Below, piece after piece: positions 18,251 through 26,693 of a stretch of DNA of 64,000 nucleotides (positions within the stretch are counted from its first letter, which is position 1; the number at the start of each line of letters is the position of its first letter). The notes beneath the pieces are model-generated. The model was not told the origin of the DNA. It did no database searches and was given only the letters and a program-made list of their open reading frames with translations. Location: positions 124,001 through 188,000 of the forward strand of contig NZ_APNG01000006.1 of the NCBI RefSeq assembly GCF_040361255.1, given 5' to 3'. This DNA comes from Salinisphaera sp040361255. GTDB lineage: Bacteria; Pseudomonadota; Gammaproteobacteria; Nevskiales; Salinisphaeraceae. The position numbers and the translations under genes are program-made.

Positions 18251-19819
18251 ACGGTCATACCTGCGTGAATATTTAATCAAATCATAGACGCATACGATCT
18301 TAATAAATTGGCTTTTTTCGCCCGATGAAAAATCATCATCTGCATGCTTTTTAAGAATCTTTTCAAGAGCATCCAAGTTTAAATTTTCCGGCGGCACGAA
18401 CACCGCCATACGCAAAAAAAGGTTAAAATCCACAGCATTATAAAGCTGCTCGATGCCTTCGTTGACTTGAGGGACCGTATTCGCCCGCCTTTCCTCGCCG
18501 CCACTGGGCCGATAGTGTTCGACGTTATTTCTTATCCTAGCCACTAATGAATCACAGAGACCACTTTCATCTACACTGCCATCCTCACTAACTAAACCAG
18601 AAGCATTAAGATACTTAAATATAGGAATATTTACCTGGCCTTTGATAAGTTTTGGGAAAACATCGAAGACGATTGACGCCGCATCGTATCCGCCATTATC
18701 GAAAACTACATCTCGTACAATATCTTCTCTTGATAAACCAATAAGCCCTTGCCTTGCCATTTCCTCGGACTTTTTTATCTTGCTTATTGCGCCGTATCCA
18801 ACCACAAACTCTTGCTGCCCCTCCAAAGCTCCTACTTCATCAGCCTCCTTAACATACAACTTCCCTTTGGGGTCGTTGGTAATTATTAGCTCATATAGCT
18901 CATCTTTTATCTGTCGAAATATATGAGCTGGTATCCTTCGCTTAACCTCAGACAAGACTTCGAATATATCTCGATAAGAAGAAGCCCTGATAAGTTTAAC
19001 TGGCAGAGTTTTTAGCAATACTGACTCAGTCAGCGTTGGCTTCTCCAATTCAGGAGCCCATTCAGTAAAGATGATATTCTCTTTGAGGGCATCCATTTTA
19101 TTTTCCGGTATGCACTCAACAATCTCTTCTAGAATTTCCAAGATATGCGGATCTGTCAGAGAATATCCGAGAAATATAATGGGATGCTCAACAAATATGG
19201 TAAGCAACTTAGATGACAAATATGGATTCTTTTTTCTGAACTTTTCATAGTCCTCGTGGGTCAGTATTAGACTGTTTGGATCCTTGCAGCTACCGTGGAT
19301 CTTATATATCTCGGCAATTCCATAATTTCTACTTGCAAACAATCCTTCCTGCCCGATGAATACTGAAAAATCATCGAAAATAGTTTCCAAAAAAAGATCC
19401 CAGTTTGTAGTGATAACACCATCAATTTTACTGGACCTTAGGTATTCGATTTCCTCTCGATATTCTTCGTTTACATTCTCATGAATTTCTTTTAGGTAAT
19501 CGGAAATTTCTATTTTCAAAGGGGAGTCTGATTTCAAAAGGTGTTCAGCATAGTGGACGTCTTTTTTTCCTTTAATCTCACTATCCCACCATTTCTCACT
19601 ATATGATCTGGCTAGAACACTCGCTATTTTTTTCAAGTCCCCATCAGCTTGGGATCTGATTTTTGTGTAGTTTTCACCAATTAGATCGCAAAATCTTTTT
19701 AAAAGATCCTCCCAATTTTCCGCCGCCATATAGCGCCGCGACATGCCAGACCCTACAAACAGGAAGGGCGATGCGGAAAACTTATTGAAATGCTCGGAAA
19801 GAAGCTGTTTAAAAGTCAC
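18245..19819 (-). CDS. SIR2-family (NADase-like) putative anti-phage defence protein
   Basis: A 524-residue protein whose N-terminal 300 residues carry SIR2-fold motifs: FLFVGSGMSRR (19-29, nucleotide-binding Gly loop), TTNWD (137-141), HGS (176-178, the catalytic His region) and GYSLTDPHI (218-226). In bacteria, stand-alone SIR2 proteins of this kind are often NAD-depleting abortive-infection effectors. The C-terminal 220 residues match nothing I recognise and may sense infection. GTG start at 19819 is chosen because AAAGGA lies seven bases upstream; an ATG 69 bases further up has no such site. The gene is markedly AT-richer than its neighbours, with AT-ending codons, so it was probably acquired. 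Its stop lies inside an attC-like core and its start is 30 bases after a GTTATGC core, the compact form of an integron cassette gene. Defence function is inferred. Confidence 0.8.
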   Translation of the reverse strand: MTFKQLLSEHFNKFSASPFLFVGSGMSRRYMAAENWEDLLKRFCDLIGENYTKIRSQADGDLKKIASVLARSYSEKWWDSEIKGKKDVHYAEHLLKSDSPLKIEISDYLKEIHENVNEEYREEIEYLRSSKIDGVITTNWDLFLETIFDDFSVFIGQEGLFASRNYGIAEIYKIHGSCKDPNSLILTHEDYEKFRKKNPYLSSKLLTIFVEHPIIFLGYSLTDPHILEILEEIVECIPENKMDALKENIIFTEWAPELEKPTLTESVLLKTLPVKLIRASSYRDIFEVLSEVKRRIPAHIFRQIKDELYELIITNDPKGKLYVKEADEVGALEGQQEFVVGYGAISKIKKSEEMARQGLIGLSREDIVRDVVFDNGGYDAASIVFDVFPKLIKGQVNIPIFKYLNASGLVSEDGSVDESGLCDSLVARIRNNVEHYRPSGGEERRANTVPQVNEGIEQLYNAVDFNLFLRMAVFVPPENLNLDALEKILKKHADDDFSSGEKSQFIKIVCVYDLIKYSRRYDRA

Positions 19820-19849
19820 GAGTTTTCCTTTTAGGGTCAAATTTCTTCT

Positions 19850-19949
19850 GCATAACGCTAAGTATACGGATGATGCTAGACATAGCACTTAGCCGGAAAT
19901 TCGCATAGCGCCACGCTAACCACCCAGTTACCGGTGTTATGCGAATTTC
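19850..19949. mobile_element. Nested palindromic site with attC-like core boxes
   Basis: GCATAAC (19850-19856) and GTTATGC (19936-19942) are exact reverse complements 93 bases end to end, the size of an attC site. Between and around them are GCTAAGT...ACTTAGC (starting 19857 and 19886), TGCTA-gaca-TAGCA (19873-19886) and the 12-base pair GAAATTCGCATA (19896-19907) / TATGCGAATTTC (19938-19949). Core boxes fit an attC, but the L boxes next to them do not pair well, so it may be a degenerate attC or another palindromic element end. Confidence 0.45.
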
Positions 19950-19969
19950 GCGTTTCGTTAAATGCGAAG

Positions 19970-19994
19970 CCGGGGTCAGGTCTTGCATTTTGCG
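19970..19994 (+). repeat. Recurrent mobile-element-end-like sequence
   Basis: The stretch beginning CCGGGGTCAGGTCTTGC and ending in ATTTTGCG resembles short sequences that I recall seeing beside REP-associated (Y1) transposases and related insertion debris in many Proteobacteria. A similar remnant, TATACTGTCCCCAGATC, lies at 18183-18199 on the other side of the SIR2 gene, and a third, CGGGGTCAGCTGAC, at 46442-46455. This is recall, not a search result. Confidence 0.35.
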
Positions 19995-20009
19995 TCAATC
20001 CACCGCCTA

Positions 20010-20327
20010 TCACTCCGGAATCCCTAGCTCGCTCAACACCACCCGATTCCCCGCGGCATCGAACCGCGTCAACTCCTGCCGCCCACGCCGACACCGCACA
20101 AACGTAGCGTTGATCACGCCATTGGATTCGGCGAAACATTCTTCCTTGGAACGCGGGGCGATGGTGATCCACTGCGGCTGGCTGTTGATTAGCGGCTGCA
20201 TGGCGGCCTGGCCGAGGCCATTGCCGAAGCTGCCGACTGTGCGGCCGAGCGCGCTTGTAGGATCGGCCTGCGCAGCCGTGGTGGCGCCGGCGAGTAACGC
20301 CAGCGCAGTAAGCAGTCGATAGTTCAT
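20010..20327 (-). CDS. Small secreted protein of unknown function
   Basis: A 105-residue protein that begins MNYRLLTALALLAGATTAAQA, a clear Sec signal peptide with likely cleavage after AQA near residue 23. The mature part is about 80 residues and has two Cys (in EECFAES and VRCRRG) that could form a disulfide. I recognise no family. The ATG at 20327 is preceded by GAGGGGG, a good ribosome site; the reading frame is open for 53 more codons upstream but without a site. It stands alone, between the SIR2 region and a racemase remnant. Codon use is like that of the high-GC host genes. Confidence 0.7.
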   Translation of the reverse strand: MNYRLLTALALLAGATTAAQADPTSALGRTVGSFGNGLGQAAMQPLINSQPQWITIAPRSKEECFAESNGVINATFVRCRRGRQELTRFDAAGNRVVLSELGIPE

Positions 20328-20613
20328 GGTCCCCCTCGTCTCACGCGGCAACCTACCGCGGGCCGGCTTTGAGCGCAGGCGCGCCCACAAAGCCGTAGCC
20401 GCAACATTCCATAAAACGCTTGGCGAAGGAAGGCAGGCCGTTATCCGCCATTCGCTGCAGGCGGCGCCCGATGCAAGGCCGCTCAATGGATACGGTTATT
20501 ACCGATGGGCGTTTGCTTCACTAATTTTGGCGTGAAGAGCGCTGCGATAGCGACCCAGCCGTACGGCAACGCGCCGGTTCGTTATCAGGAGCATCAAGTC
20601 GGTCGGCATTTAA

Positions 20614-20859
20614 ATCGGCCCCAGCAACGAGATCGCCCTGGAAGAGGATCGGGCCGAAGCGATCTGTCTGGGTTGTGGCGGCATGTCGGGGCTCACCCAG
20701 CGGGTGATCGAGCGTACCGGCGTGCCGGTGATCGACGGCGTGGCGGCCGCGGTGTGCCTGGCCGAAGGCCTGGTTCGCCAGGGCCTGACCACCTCCAAAA
20801 GCCGCACCTACGCGCCGCCGCGGCCCAAGCAGTTCAAGAACTGGCCGCCGCGCGGCTGA
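20614..20859 (+). pseudogene. C-terminal remnant of an Asp/Glu/hydantoin racemase gene
   Basis: From 20614, just after an in-frame TAA (20611-20613), 81 codons read IGPSNEIALEEDRAEAICLG, then CGGMSGLTQRVIERTGVPVI and on through DGVAAAVCLAEGLVRQGL to a TGA at 20857. This is the C-terminal third of an aspartate/glutamate (hydantoin/allantoin) racemase, with the second catalytic Cys in LGCGGM and the conserved PVIDGV. There is no start codon or N-terminal part with the first catalytic Cys. The break lies at about 20610-20620; upstream sequence (20328-20610) shows no racemase coding in any frame. It is a deletion remnant, presumably from the event that built the 18.2-20.6 kb junction. Confidence 0.8.
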
Positions 20860-20881
20860 GCGCTGGCGGGCGGGCGAGGCG

Positions 20882-21754
20882 TCAGCCGTTTTCCGGAAAA
20901 GTCAGCTCGGCATCGACGACGCGGTCGAACGTCCAGCCGGTCGTGAAGGAAAACGGACGGCCAGCCTCGGCGACACGTTGGTTACAGGCTTGCTGGCTAC
21001 CGCTCGATGCCATGCCGGCACGGCCCGCGCCCATGTCGATGGCGTCGCCGACGACGCCGAAGTCCAGCCGCACCTCTTGTAGCGGGGACGCGTCGTCGAC
21101 GCCGGGATCGCCGGGACCGGCCACCGCGAAATGATCCGATGCAAAGGCCTGTTGCAACGGGGCATACGCGAAATCGATTGCATTCTTTGCAGCCGCGGAC
21201 GCAAAGGTGTCGATATCGATCGGCAGCGGCGGCTCGAGTTCGAGCCAGACCGTGCAATGCGTCGGATTATCGGCAGCCGGAATCTCGATGCCGTACCGGT
21301 ATTCCTTGAAAAAAATCAGCGAGGCGCCGCGTTCGCCGAGTGCCACGTCACTGGTTTGGCCGTCCACCGTGATGCCACGCGGCCAGTTTTCGCGTGCGTC
21401 GTGCAGCCCGTCGAAAATCGCGCGTATGGCCTGGCGCTGGCTGTCGTCGAGGTCATCAACGAACGTCAGCCGCAGACGGTAACGATGGCTATAGAACGTC
21501 GTCCCCGGGTTGGACTCGCTTTCATGGGGTATTTCGACCGGCTCCATCGACTCGATACGCAGGCGACCGAACTCGCCGAATTGGTCCTCCAGCGAGGCGC
21601 GCAGGGTATCGGAAAGGGCGCGCATACCGCCGTTGAGCGGATCGTGCTCGCCGAACTCGAGCACGGCCGTGCCGCCGGGCTGGCTACAGCCGGTCAACAG
21701 CACCGAAACCACGACACACGCCGCAGAGACGCCCCGTACCCAAACCGATGTCAT
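20882..21754 (-). CDS. Putative lipoprotein of unknown function
   Basis: A 290-residue protein with a lipoprotein signal peptide (hydrophobic VSAACVVVSVLLTGC; lipobox LTGC, Cys23). The mature part is acidic and contains no domain that I recognise. It is fairly polar with no membrane segments, so it is probably anchored to the inner or outer membrane facing the periplasm; residue +2 is Ser, which favours the outer membrane by the Lol rule. It diverges from the small membrane protein gene at 21872, with 117 bases between. Start ATG at 21754. Confidence 0.75.
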   Translation of the reverse strand: MTSVWVRGVSAACVVVSVLLTGCSQPGGTAVLEFGEHDPLNGGMRALSDTLRASLEDQFGEFGRLRIESMEPVEIPHESESNPGTTFYSHRYRLRLTFVDDLDDSQRQAIRAIFDGLHDARENWPRGITVDGQTSDVALGERGASLIFFKEYRYGIEIPAADNPTHCTVWLELEPPLPIDIDTFASAAAKNAIDFAYAPLQQAFASDHFAVAGPGDPGVDDASPLQEVRLDFGVVGDAIDMGAGRAGMASSGSQQACNQRVAEAGRPFSFTTGWTFDRVVDAELTFPENG

Positions 21755-21871
21755 TGACTAACCCATTGACCTGAAAGCGGCATTTGCACGCCGGGAACGC
21801 GGGCAATCATACACTCGCTTTTTTCCCGATTGTATCTGTCGGCGTAGCGCCGGCCGCTCGGACGCGGCAAT

Positions 21872-22372
21872 ATGCGTGGCGCCATGACCGCACCAACCCC
21901 GCCCGACACAAAAAAACCGCCTGTAGCGCCCACGCGTATTGCGCCCGCCTGCCGACGCATCTGGGCGGCGACCTGGCGCTTCGCACTCGCCGGCCCGCCC
22001 ATCGGCACCGCGCTGTTCATACTGCCGATGCTGCTGCTGTCGAGCCTGGATGTATCGATTCGTGCCGACGAGGTGATCGGCAGCTGGCTGTTCTTCTCGA
22101 TCTTCGCCTACGCCTTTGCCGGCCCTGCCGCGGCCATCGCGGGGGCGGTGTTCGGCTGGCTGACGTACGCCACAGGGCATAACAGCCGCTGGGGGCTCGG
22201 CGCGCTCGCCGGCACGCTTGGCTGGCTCGTGCAGATCGGCGCTACGGCATTGTGGAAAACCGATATCAGCGAGTTGAACGCAGTGCTCTTTCTGCCCATC
22301 GCCCTGATCGCGGGCGGTGGCTGCGGCCGGCTGTTCGGCCAGCGCGAAACGCCCGTGGAACAAACGCCATGA
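21872..22372 (+). CDS. Small integral membrane protein
   Basis: A 166-residue protein with a Pro-rich cytoplasmic N-terminus (TAPTPPDTKKPPVAPTR) and four likely TM segments (about residues 43-58, 70-95, 105-122 and 136-152). I do not recognise the family. An alternative start is the ATG at 21884 (MTAPTP). Its TGA overlaps the ATG of the WG-repeat lipoprotein gene (ATGA), so the two are translationally coupled and probably act in the same process at the cell envelope. Confidence 0.7.
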   Translation: MRGAMTAPTPPDTKKPPVAPTRIAPACRRIWAATWRFALAGPPIGTALFILPMLLLSSLDVSIRADEVIGSWLFFSIFAYAFAGPAAAIAGAVFGWLTYATGHNSRWGLGALAGTLGWLVQIGATALWKTDISELNAVLFLPIALIAGGGCGRLFGQRETPVEQTP

Positions 22373-24018
22373 TCGCCGCTACGCCATCGCCCGATCGCAA
22401 GCGCCGGCGGGCCGGCACCGCGCTCTGGCTGGCGCTGACCGTGCTGGTGGCCATCGCACTGACTGGCTGTAACGCTGATGTGAGCGCGCCGTCGGATGTC
22501 ACGATGATGCCCTGGCGTAGCGACGCCGGGACATTCGGTTTCGTCACCGCCGACACCCAGCGCCAGCTCGTCGCGCCGCGCTTTGCCGATGCCCGGCCCG
22601 GTGTGCATGGCTATGCGCCGGTCGCCAACGCCGATGGCCAATGGGGCCTGGTGGATGCCAACGGTCGCAACGTGCTCGCCCGCGACCATGCCGTGCTCGA
22701 CCTCATCGATACGGGCACGCCCGCGCTCGTGGTCACCAAGACCGAATACAACGCCTGGTGGCGTTTCTGGGACTGGCGAGTGCTGCCCGATTACAACATC
22801 ATCAGCACTTCGAATTCCGGGCCGTGGCTGGTGACCTATGTCCCGCGTGCGGTCTGGCGGGTCATCAATCCGGCGACCGGCGAGACACTCGTGCGCCGCG
22901 ACCGAGCCGATCGCGGCATCACCGGTGATGGCTACTGGCGCGACGGCTGGCAGCCCGAGCGCCAACGCCCGGAGGATCTGTGGATCGGCCACTGGCCGGA
23001 CGGCGCGGTGCTCATCGACGAAACGCTCTACGCGACCCACGCTGACACGGCCCGCTTCGAGCGGATCGCCGAGGGTATTCGCACGCGGCTAGCCGACGGC
23101 AGTTTCCTGCAACGGGCCGAAGCCGATACCGATCGCCGCGTCGATGCCACGGGCCGGCCCGTGAACGATCATCGTTATACCGAACGCCGTCGCGCCGTGC
23201 TCGAAGACGCCCACGGACAATCACTCACGCTGGTGCGCGAACATACGTTCGAGGACGAAAACGGGCGTTTCTATCTACTGCCCGACCTCGACAAACCCCT
23301 GCCCACCACGCTGGCCGATTTCGTGTTCGCGGACGGCCAGCGCATGCCGGCCGATACGCTCAACACGACCCAGTTCGCGCCCCTGTTGCAGGCGCTGCCG
23401 AACAGCCCCTGGTTTGTACTGGTGCTACGCATCGAGCGCGGCGACGCACAACCGAGCGAACCCTACGTCTTCTTTTTCGACAGCGACGGGCACTGGGCAC
23501 CGGACTGGCAGCCCCGCCCCGGGCTCTACAGCATCGCCGACACGGGCAACATTCTGTTTCGGTATGCCAAGCCGTTTGGCGTGCTCGACGCCGATCTGCA
23601 CTTCAGCGAACTGCCCATGCAGGAGGTCGCCCGCCGGTCGTTCGGCGACCACCTGTATGGCGGCATCGACGCCGAGGGGCGCAGTGGCCTCTACGATATC
23701 CAGCAAGCGCGCTGGGTCGTGCGCTCGGCGGATGTGCGTCTGCACGACGACCCGCTGATACCCGGCGTGGCCGCCTATGCCCAGGACATCGCCCCCACCG
23801 ACCCAACCAACACCGACTGCTGCACGCGCTACGGGCTGTTCAACACCCACACCGGCGCACGCATCACGCCGCCGCGCTATATCTCGATCGACGACGATGG
23901 CCGGGTCCGCCGGCCGGAAAACGACACCGTCATCACCTACTACATCGACCTGCACAGCGGCCGCGAATACCGCGCTGACGCGACGCCCGGCCGCGACACG
24001 CGAGCGCCTCAGCCGTGA
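22369..24018 (+). CDS. WG-repeat-containing lipoprotein
   Basis: A 549-residue protein with a lipoprotein signal (ALTVLVAIALTGC, lipobox Cys about residue 27). The mature part contains WG-type repeats, beta-hairpin units first known from KWG repeats: GTFGFVTADTQRQLVAPRF and GQWGLVDANGRNVLA near the start, and related pieces (FGVLDADLHF, YGLFNTHTGARITPPRY) near the end. Such repeat proteins are thought to bind partners at the surface or in the periplasm; the role here is unknown. The ATG at 22369 overlaps the upstream stop by four bases; a 39-residue longer frame would lie inside the upstream gene. Its 3' end overlaps the convergent mprF gene by ten bases. Confidence 0.8.
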   Translation: MIAATPSPDRKRRRAGTALWLALTVLVAIALTGCNADVSAPSDVTMMPWRSDAGTFGFVTADTQRQLVAPRFADARPGVHGYAPVANADGQWGLVDANGRNVLARDHAVLDLIDTGTPALVVTKTEYNAWWRFWDWRVLPDYNIISTSNSGPWLVTYVPRAVWRVINPATGETLVRRDRADRGITGDGYWRDGWQPERQRPEDLWIGHWPDGAVLIDETLYATHADTARFERIAEGIRTRLADGSFLQRAEADTDRRVDATGRPVNDHRYTERRRAVLEDAHGQSLTLVREHTFEDENGRFYLLPDLDKPLPTTLADFVFADGQRMPADTLNTTQFAPLLQALPNSPWFVLVLRIERGDAQPSEPYVFFFDSDGHWAPDWQPRPGLYSIADTGNILFRYAKPFGVLDADLHFSELPMQEVARRSFGDHLYGGIDAEGRSGLYDIQQARWVVRSADVRLHDDPLIPGVAAYAQDIAPTDPTNTDCCTRYGLFNTHTGARITPPRYISIDDDGRVRRPENDTVITYYIDLHSGREYRADATPGRDTRAPQP

Positions 24019-26600
24019 CCGAGAATCCGCCGGTAACCGCCGGCGATGAGCGCGGCGATATCCAGCTGTAGCGTCGACAGGCGCGTGTCCGGCGGATAGG
24101 CCAGATACATCGACTGCCACTCGGGGTGCCACTTGTCCTTGAACGCTTTCAGGCCCTTGTAGTTGTAAAAGCGATTGCCATGCTCGAAGGCCAGCCGGGC
24201 GAGCTGCTCGGCCGGCCGCGCCCAGGGCGTATCGCCCACCCCGGCCAGCGGCGCCATACCCAGCGAAAACCAGCGATAGCCGTCGGCCTGCGCGCTTTGC
24301 ATGAGGCGCACGAACAGAAAATCCATGGTGCCGCCGGGGGCATTGCCGAGATGGCGCATCAGGTCGATGGAATATTCCTCGCGATGGCCATAGCTGGGCA
24401 GGATGCTGGCAAAGGCGATCAGCCGGTCGTCACTGTCGCGCACGATGGCGATCGGCGCACGCTGCAGATAATCGCGATCGAAACAGCCCAGCGAAAAGGT
24501 CTTTTCGGCCGGTTTTTCACCCAGCCAGTCGTCGGACACCCCGGCCAGCGCGTCGAGAAATGCATCGTCGAATGGCGGCTCGACGATCTCGAAACGCAGA
24601 CCCAGCCGTTCGGCCCGGTTGAGCGCGCCGCGCTTGTCGCTATTGCGTTTGCCCTGCATGGAGAATTCCAGCAGGTTCACACGCGCGATCTCGCCGAGCT
24701 TGAACAAGGCGAAACCGTTGTCGAGATAGGCCGACAGATCGTCCGGGCCCACCTGATAGAACACCGGCGTACAGTGCTGAGCATCGGCCAGGCGCCGGAA
24801 ATCCACGATCGCGGCGCGTCGCGCAGCCGCGTCGCCGGCCGGGTCCGACAAGGCCACCAGCCGGTTACGCACGCTGGCATAGCCAATCATGGCGCTGCGC
24901 TCATCACCGCTGTAGCGAATGCTCTTGTCGCCCAGCAGCATGAGATGCGAATAGCCGTTCGAGCCGTGGGCCTCGAGCCATTCGGCCAGCTCGTCGAGCT
25001 CGCCGGCGCTGGGCAGCTCCAGCGTGGGCGCGGCCCAGCGTGGCCAGGTCCAGATAGCGAGCACGATCACGCTGATCAGGCCGACGACGGCACCGCGCAG
25101 AAACCGCGTCGAATGCACATCGATACCGAAGACCAGCGGGTTGAGCGAACCGCCGTTATAGAAAGACTGCCCCAGTACCAGGTAGCCGACCAGGGCCAGC
25201 ACCAGCGCGAGCGTCCACGGCCAGGCGCCGATCTGGCGCGACAGACTGCCCTGGCGTTCGAACGAGCCGCGGCTGACATAGAGCAACACCGCGATCACCG
25301 CCAACAACAGACTCGTGCCCCAGTCGAGCCCACGGGTGAGCCCGAACACCGCACCGGCGATCAACAAACCCACCGCCAGCCACAACGCACGCCGCAGGCG
25401 CAGCGACAGGCCGCGCGCGGCCACAATCAGGCTCAGGCCGATGGCCACGCTGGCCAGGTGGCTGGCCTCGATCGCGGCCAGCGGCAGCCACTGCGACAGC
25501 AGGCGGTTATGCGATAGCAGATTCGGAAACGCGGCCCCGGCCAGCAGCAGAATACCGGCCGCCGCGGTCAGCCCCGAAAGCAGACGAATGCCCAGATCCA
25601 CTGCCCGGGCGACCGGCCAGGCAAGAATCGACACGATCGGATGACGCCGCAGGTTTGCCGCCAGCCGGGAGCTGGCCAGCACATTGGCGCCCAGGAAAAG
25701 TGCGGCGAGCAACGGCACGAGAAAATAGGCCACGCGATAGAGCACGAGCGCGGCCACCGCAGTCTCGGTATCGGTGCCGTGGGCTACCAGCAGCCCGGCG
25801 AGCGTGGCATCGAACACGCCAAAACCGCCGGGCAGAAAACTCAGCATGCCCAGCGTGGCCGCCAGCACGAAGGCGGCCAGCACCGCCGCCAGCGGTGGCG
25901 GCACGGCCAGAACCCACAATGCGCCCCAGAGCACCGCGGCCGCCAGCAGCCATTCCAGCACCGAAGCAGCCACGAAGGCACCGGCCTGCATCGCGCTCAG
26001 CCGTTCCACCGCCGCCAGCCGGCCAATGCGCAACAGCGACGTCATCGCCAAGGTCAGATAGAGCGGCAGATACAGCGCGATCACAGCGAGGGCGACCAGC
26101 ATCAGCCATTCCGGTACCGGCGTGGCCGCGAGAATCGCCGGGCGCACGATGAGCGTGATCCAGGCGAGCACGGACAGCCCCAGCGGCGAGGCGGTCGCGA
26201 CCATGCCGGCATAGCGCAAGGCCGCGGCTGAACTCACGCCGTCGCCGGTCACCAGCAACACGCGCAGACTCGAACCGGTCAGCCCCGACAGGCTCACGAC
26301 GTTGTTGATACCCGTGGCCAGCATGCCGACCCGCAGCCCCGCCAGCGGCGTTCGGGCATAGCCGATCACCCGCGCCGCGATCACGTCATACGTCGCCGCC
26401 GCCGCCACCGCGGCCAGACCGCCCAACGCCAGCGCCGCCAGCCAGGGCGGTGCGATCGCGGCCAGCTGTTTCTGGATCGCATGCAGATCGATATGACCGG
26501 CCTCGAACACCAGCAAGGCCACCACCACCGCCACGAGTGCGATCGGCATCACCCGCCGCAGCAGATGCCACGGGGAATCGTTGGTCGGCTGATCGTTCAT
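24009..26600 (-). CDS. mprF: Bifunctional lysyl/alanyl-phosphatidylglycerol synthetase-flippase
   Basis: An 863-residue MprF-type protein. The N-terminal two thirds hold about 12-14 TM helices (UPF0104/LPG flippase region plus further TM segments). The C-terminal 320 residues form the cytosolic DUF2156 aminoacyl transferase (for example SNGYSHLMLLGDKSIRYS and GGTMDFLFVRLMQSAQADGY). MprF moves an amino acid from charged tRNA onto phosphatidylglycerol and flips the product outward, which lowers surface negative charge and protects against cationic peptides. Whether Lys or Ala is used cannot be read. ATG at 26600 was chosen over one 11 codons upstream; neither has a strong ribosome site. A beta-lactamase gene lies directly upstream on the same strand, 93 bases away. 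Confidence 0.9.
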   Translation of the reverse strand: MNDQPTNDSPWHLLRRVMPIALVAVVVALLVFEAGHIDLHAIQKQLAAIAPPWLAALALGGLAAVAAAATYDVIAARVIGYARTPLAGLRVGMLATGINNVVSLSGLTGSSLRVLLVTGDGVSSAAALRYAGMVATASPLGLSVLAWITLIVRPAILAATPVPEWLMLVALAVIALYLPLYLTLAMTSLLRIGRLAAVERLSAMQAGAFVAASVLEWLLAAAVLWGALWVLAVPPPLAAVLAAFVLAATLGMLSFLPGGFGVFDATLAGLLVAHGTDTETAVAALVLYRVAYFLVPLLAALFLGANVLASSRLAANLRRHPIVSILAWPVARAVDLGIRLLSGLTAAAGILLLAGAAFPNLLSHNRLLSQWLPLAAIEASHLASVAIGLSLIVAARGLSLRLRRALWLAVGLLIAGAVFGLTRGLDWGTSLLLAVIAVLLYVSRGSFERQGSLSRQIGAWPWTLALVLALVGYLVLGQSFYNGGSLNPLVFGIDVHSTRFLRGAVVGLISVIVLAIWTWPRWAAPTLELPSAGELDELAEWLEAHGSNGYSHLMLLGDKSIRYSGDERSAMIGYASVRNRLVALSDPAGDAAARRAAIVDFRRLADAQHCTPVFYQVGPDDLSAYLDNGFALFKLGEIARVNLLEFSMQGKRNSDKRGALNRAERLGLRFEIVEPPFDDAFLDALAGVSDDWLGEKPAEKTFSLGCFDRDYLQRAPIAIVRDSDDRLIAFASILPSYGHREEYSIDLMRHLGNAPGGTMDFLFVRLMQSAQADGYRWFSLGMAPLAGVGDTPWARPAEQLARLAFEHGNRFYNYKGLKAFKDKWHPEWQSMYLAYPPDTRLSTLQLDIAALIAGGYRRILGHG

Positions 26601-26693
26601 TGGCAACTCGCGGGCAAGGGCGCGACACCGCACCCCGGAAAACCGTGATTATCCACGGTTCGAATTTAAAATACTGGGTTTACAAAACGTGTG

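Noticed and set aside
26652..26680. GGTTCGAATT, reminiscent of a tRNA T-loop
   Set aside because: No acceptor, D or anticodon stem could be built around it.
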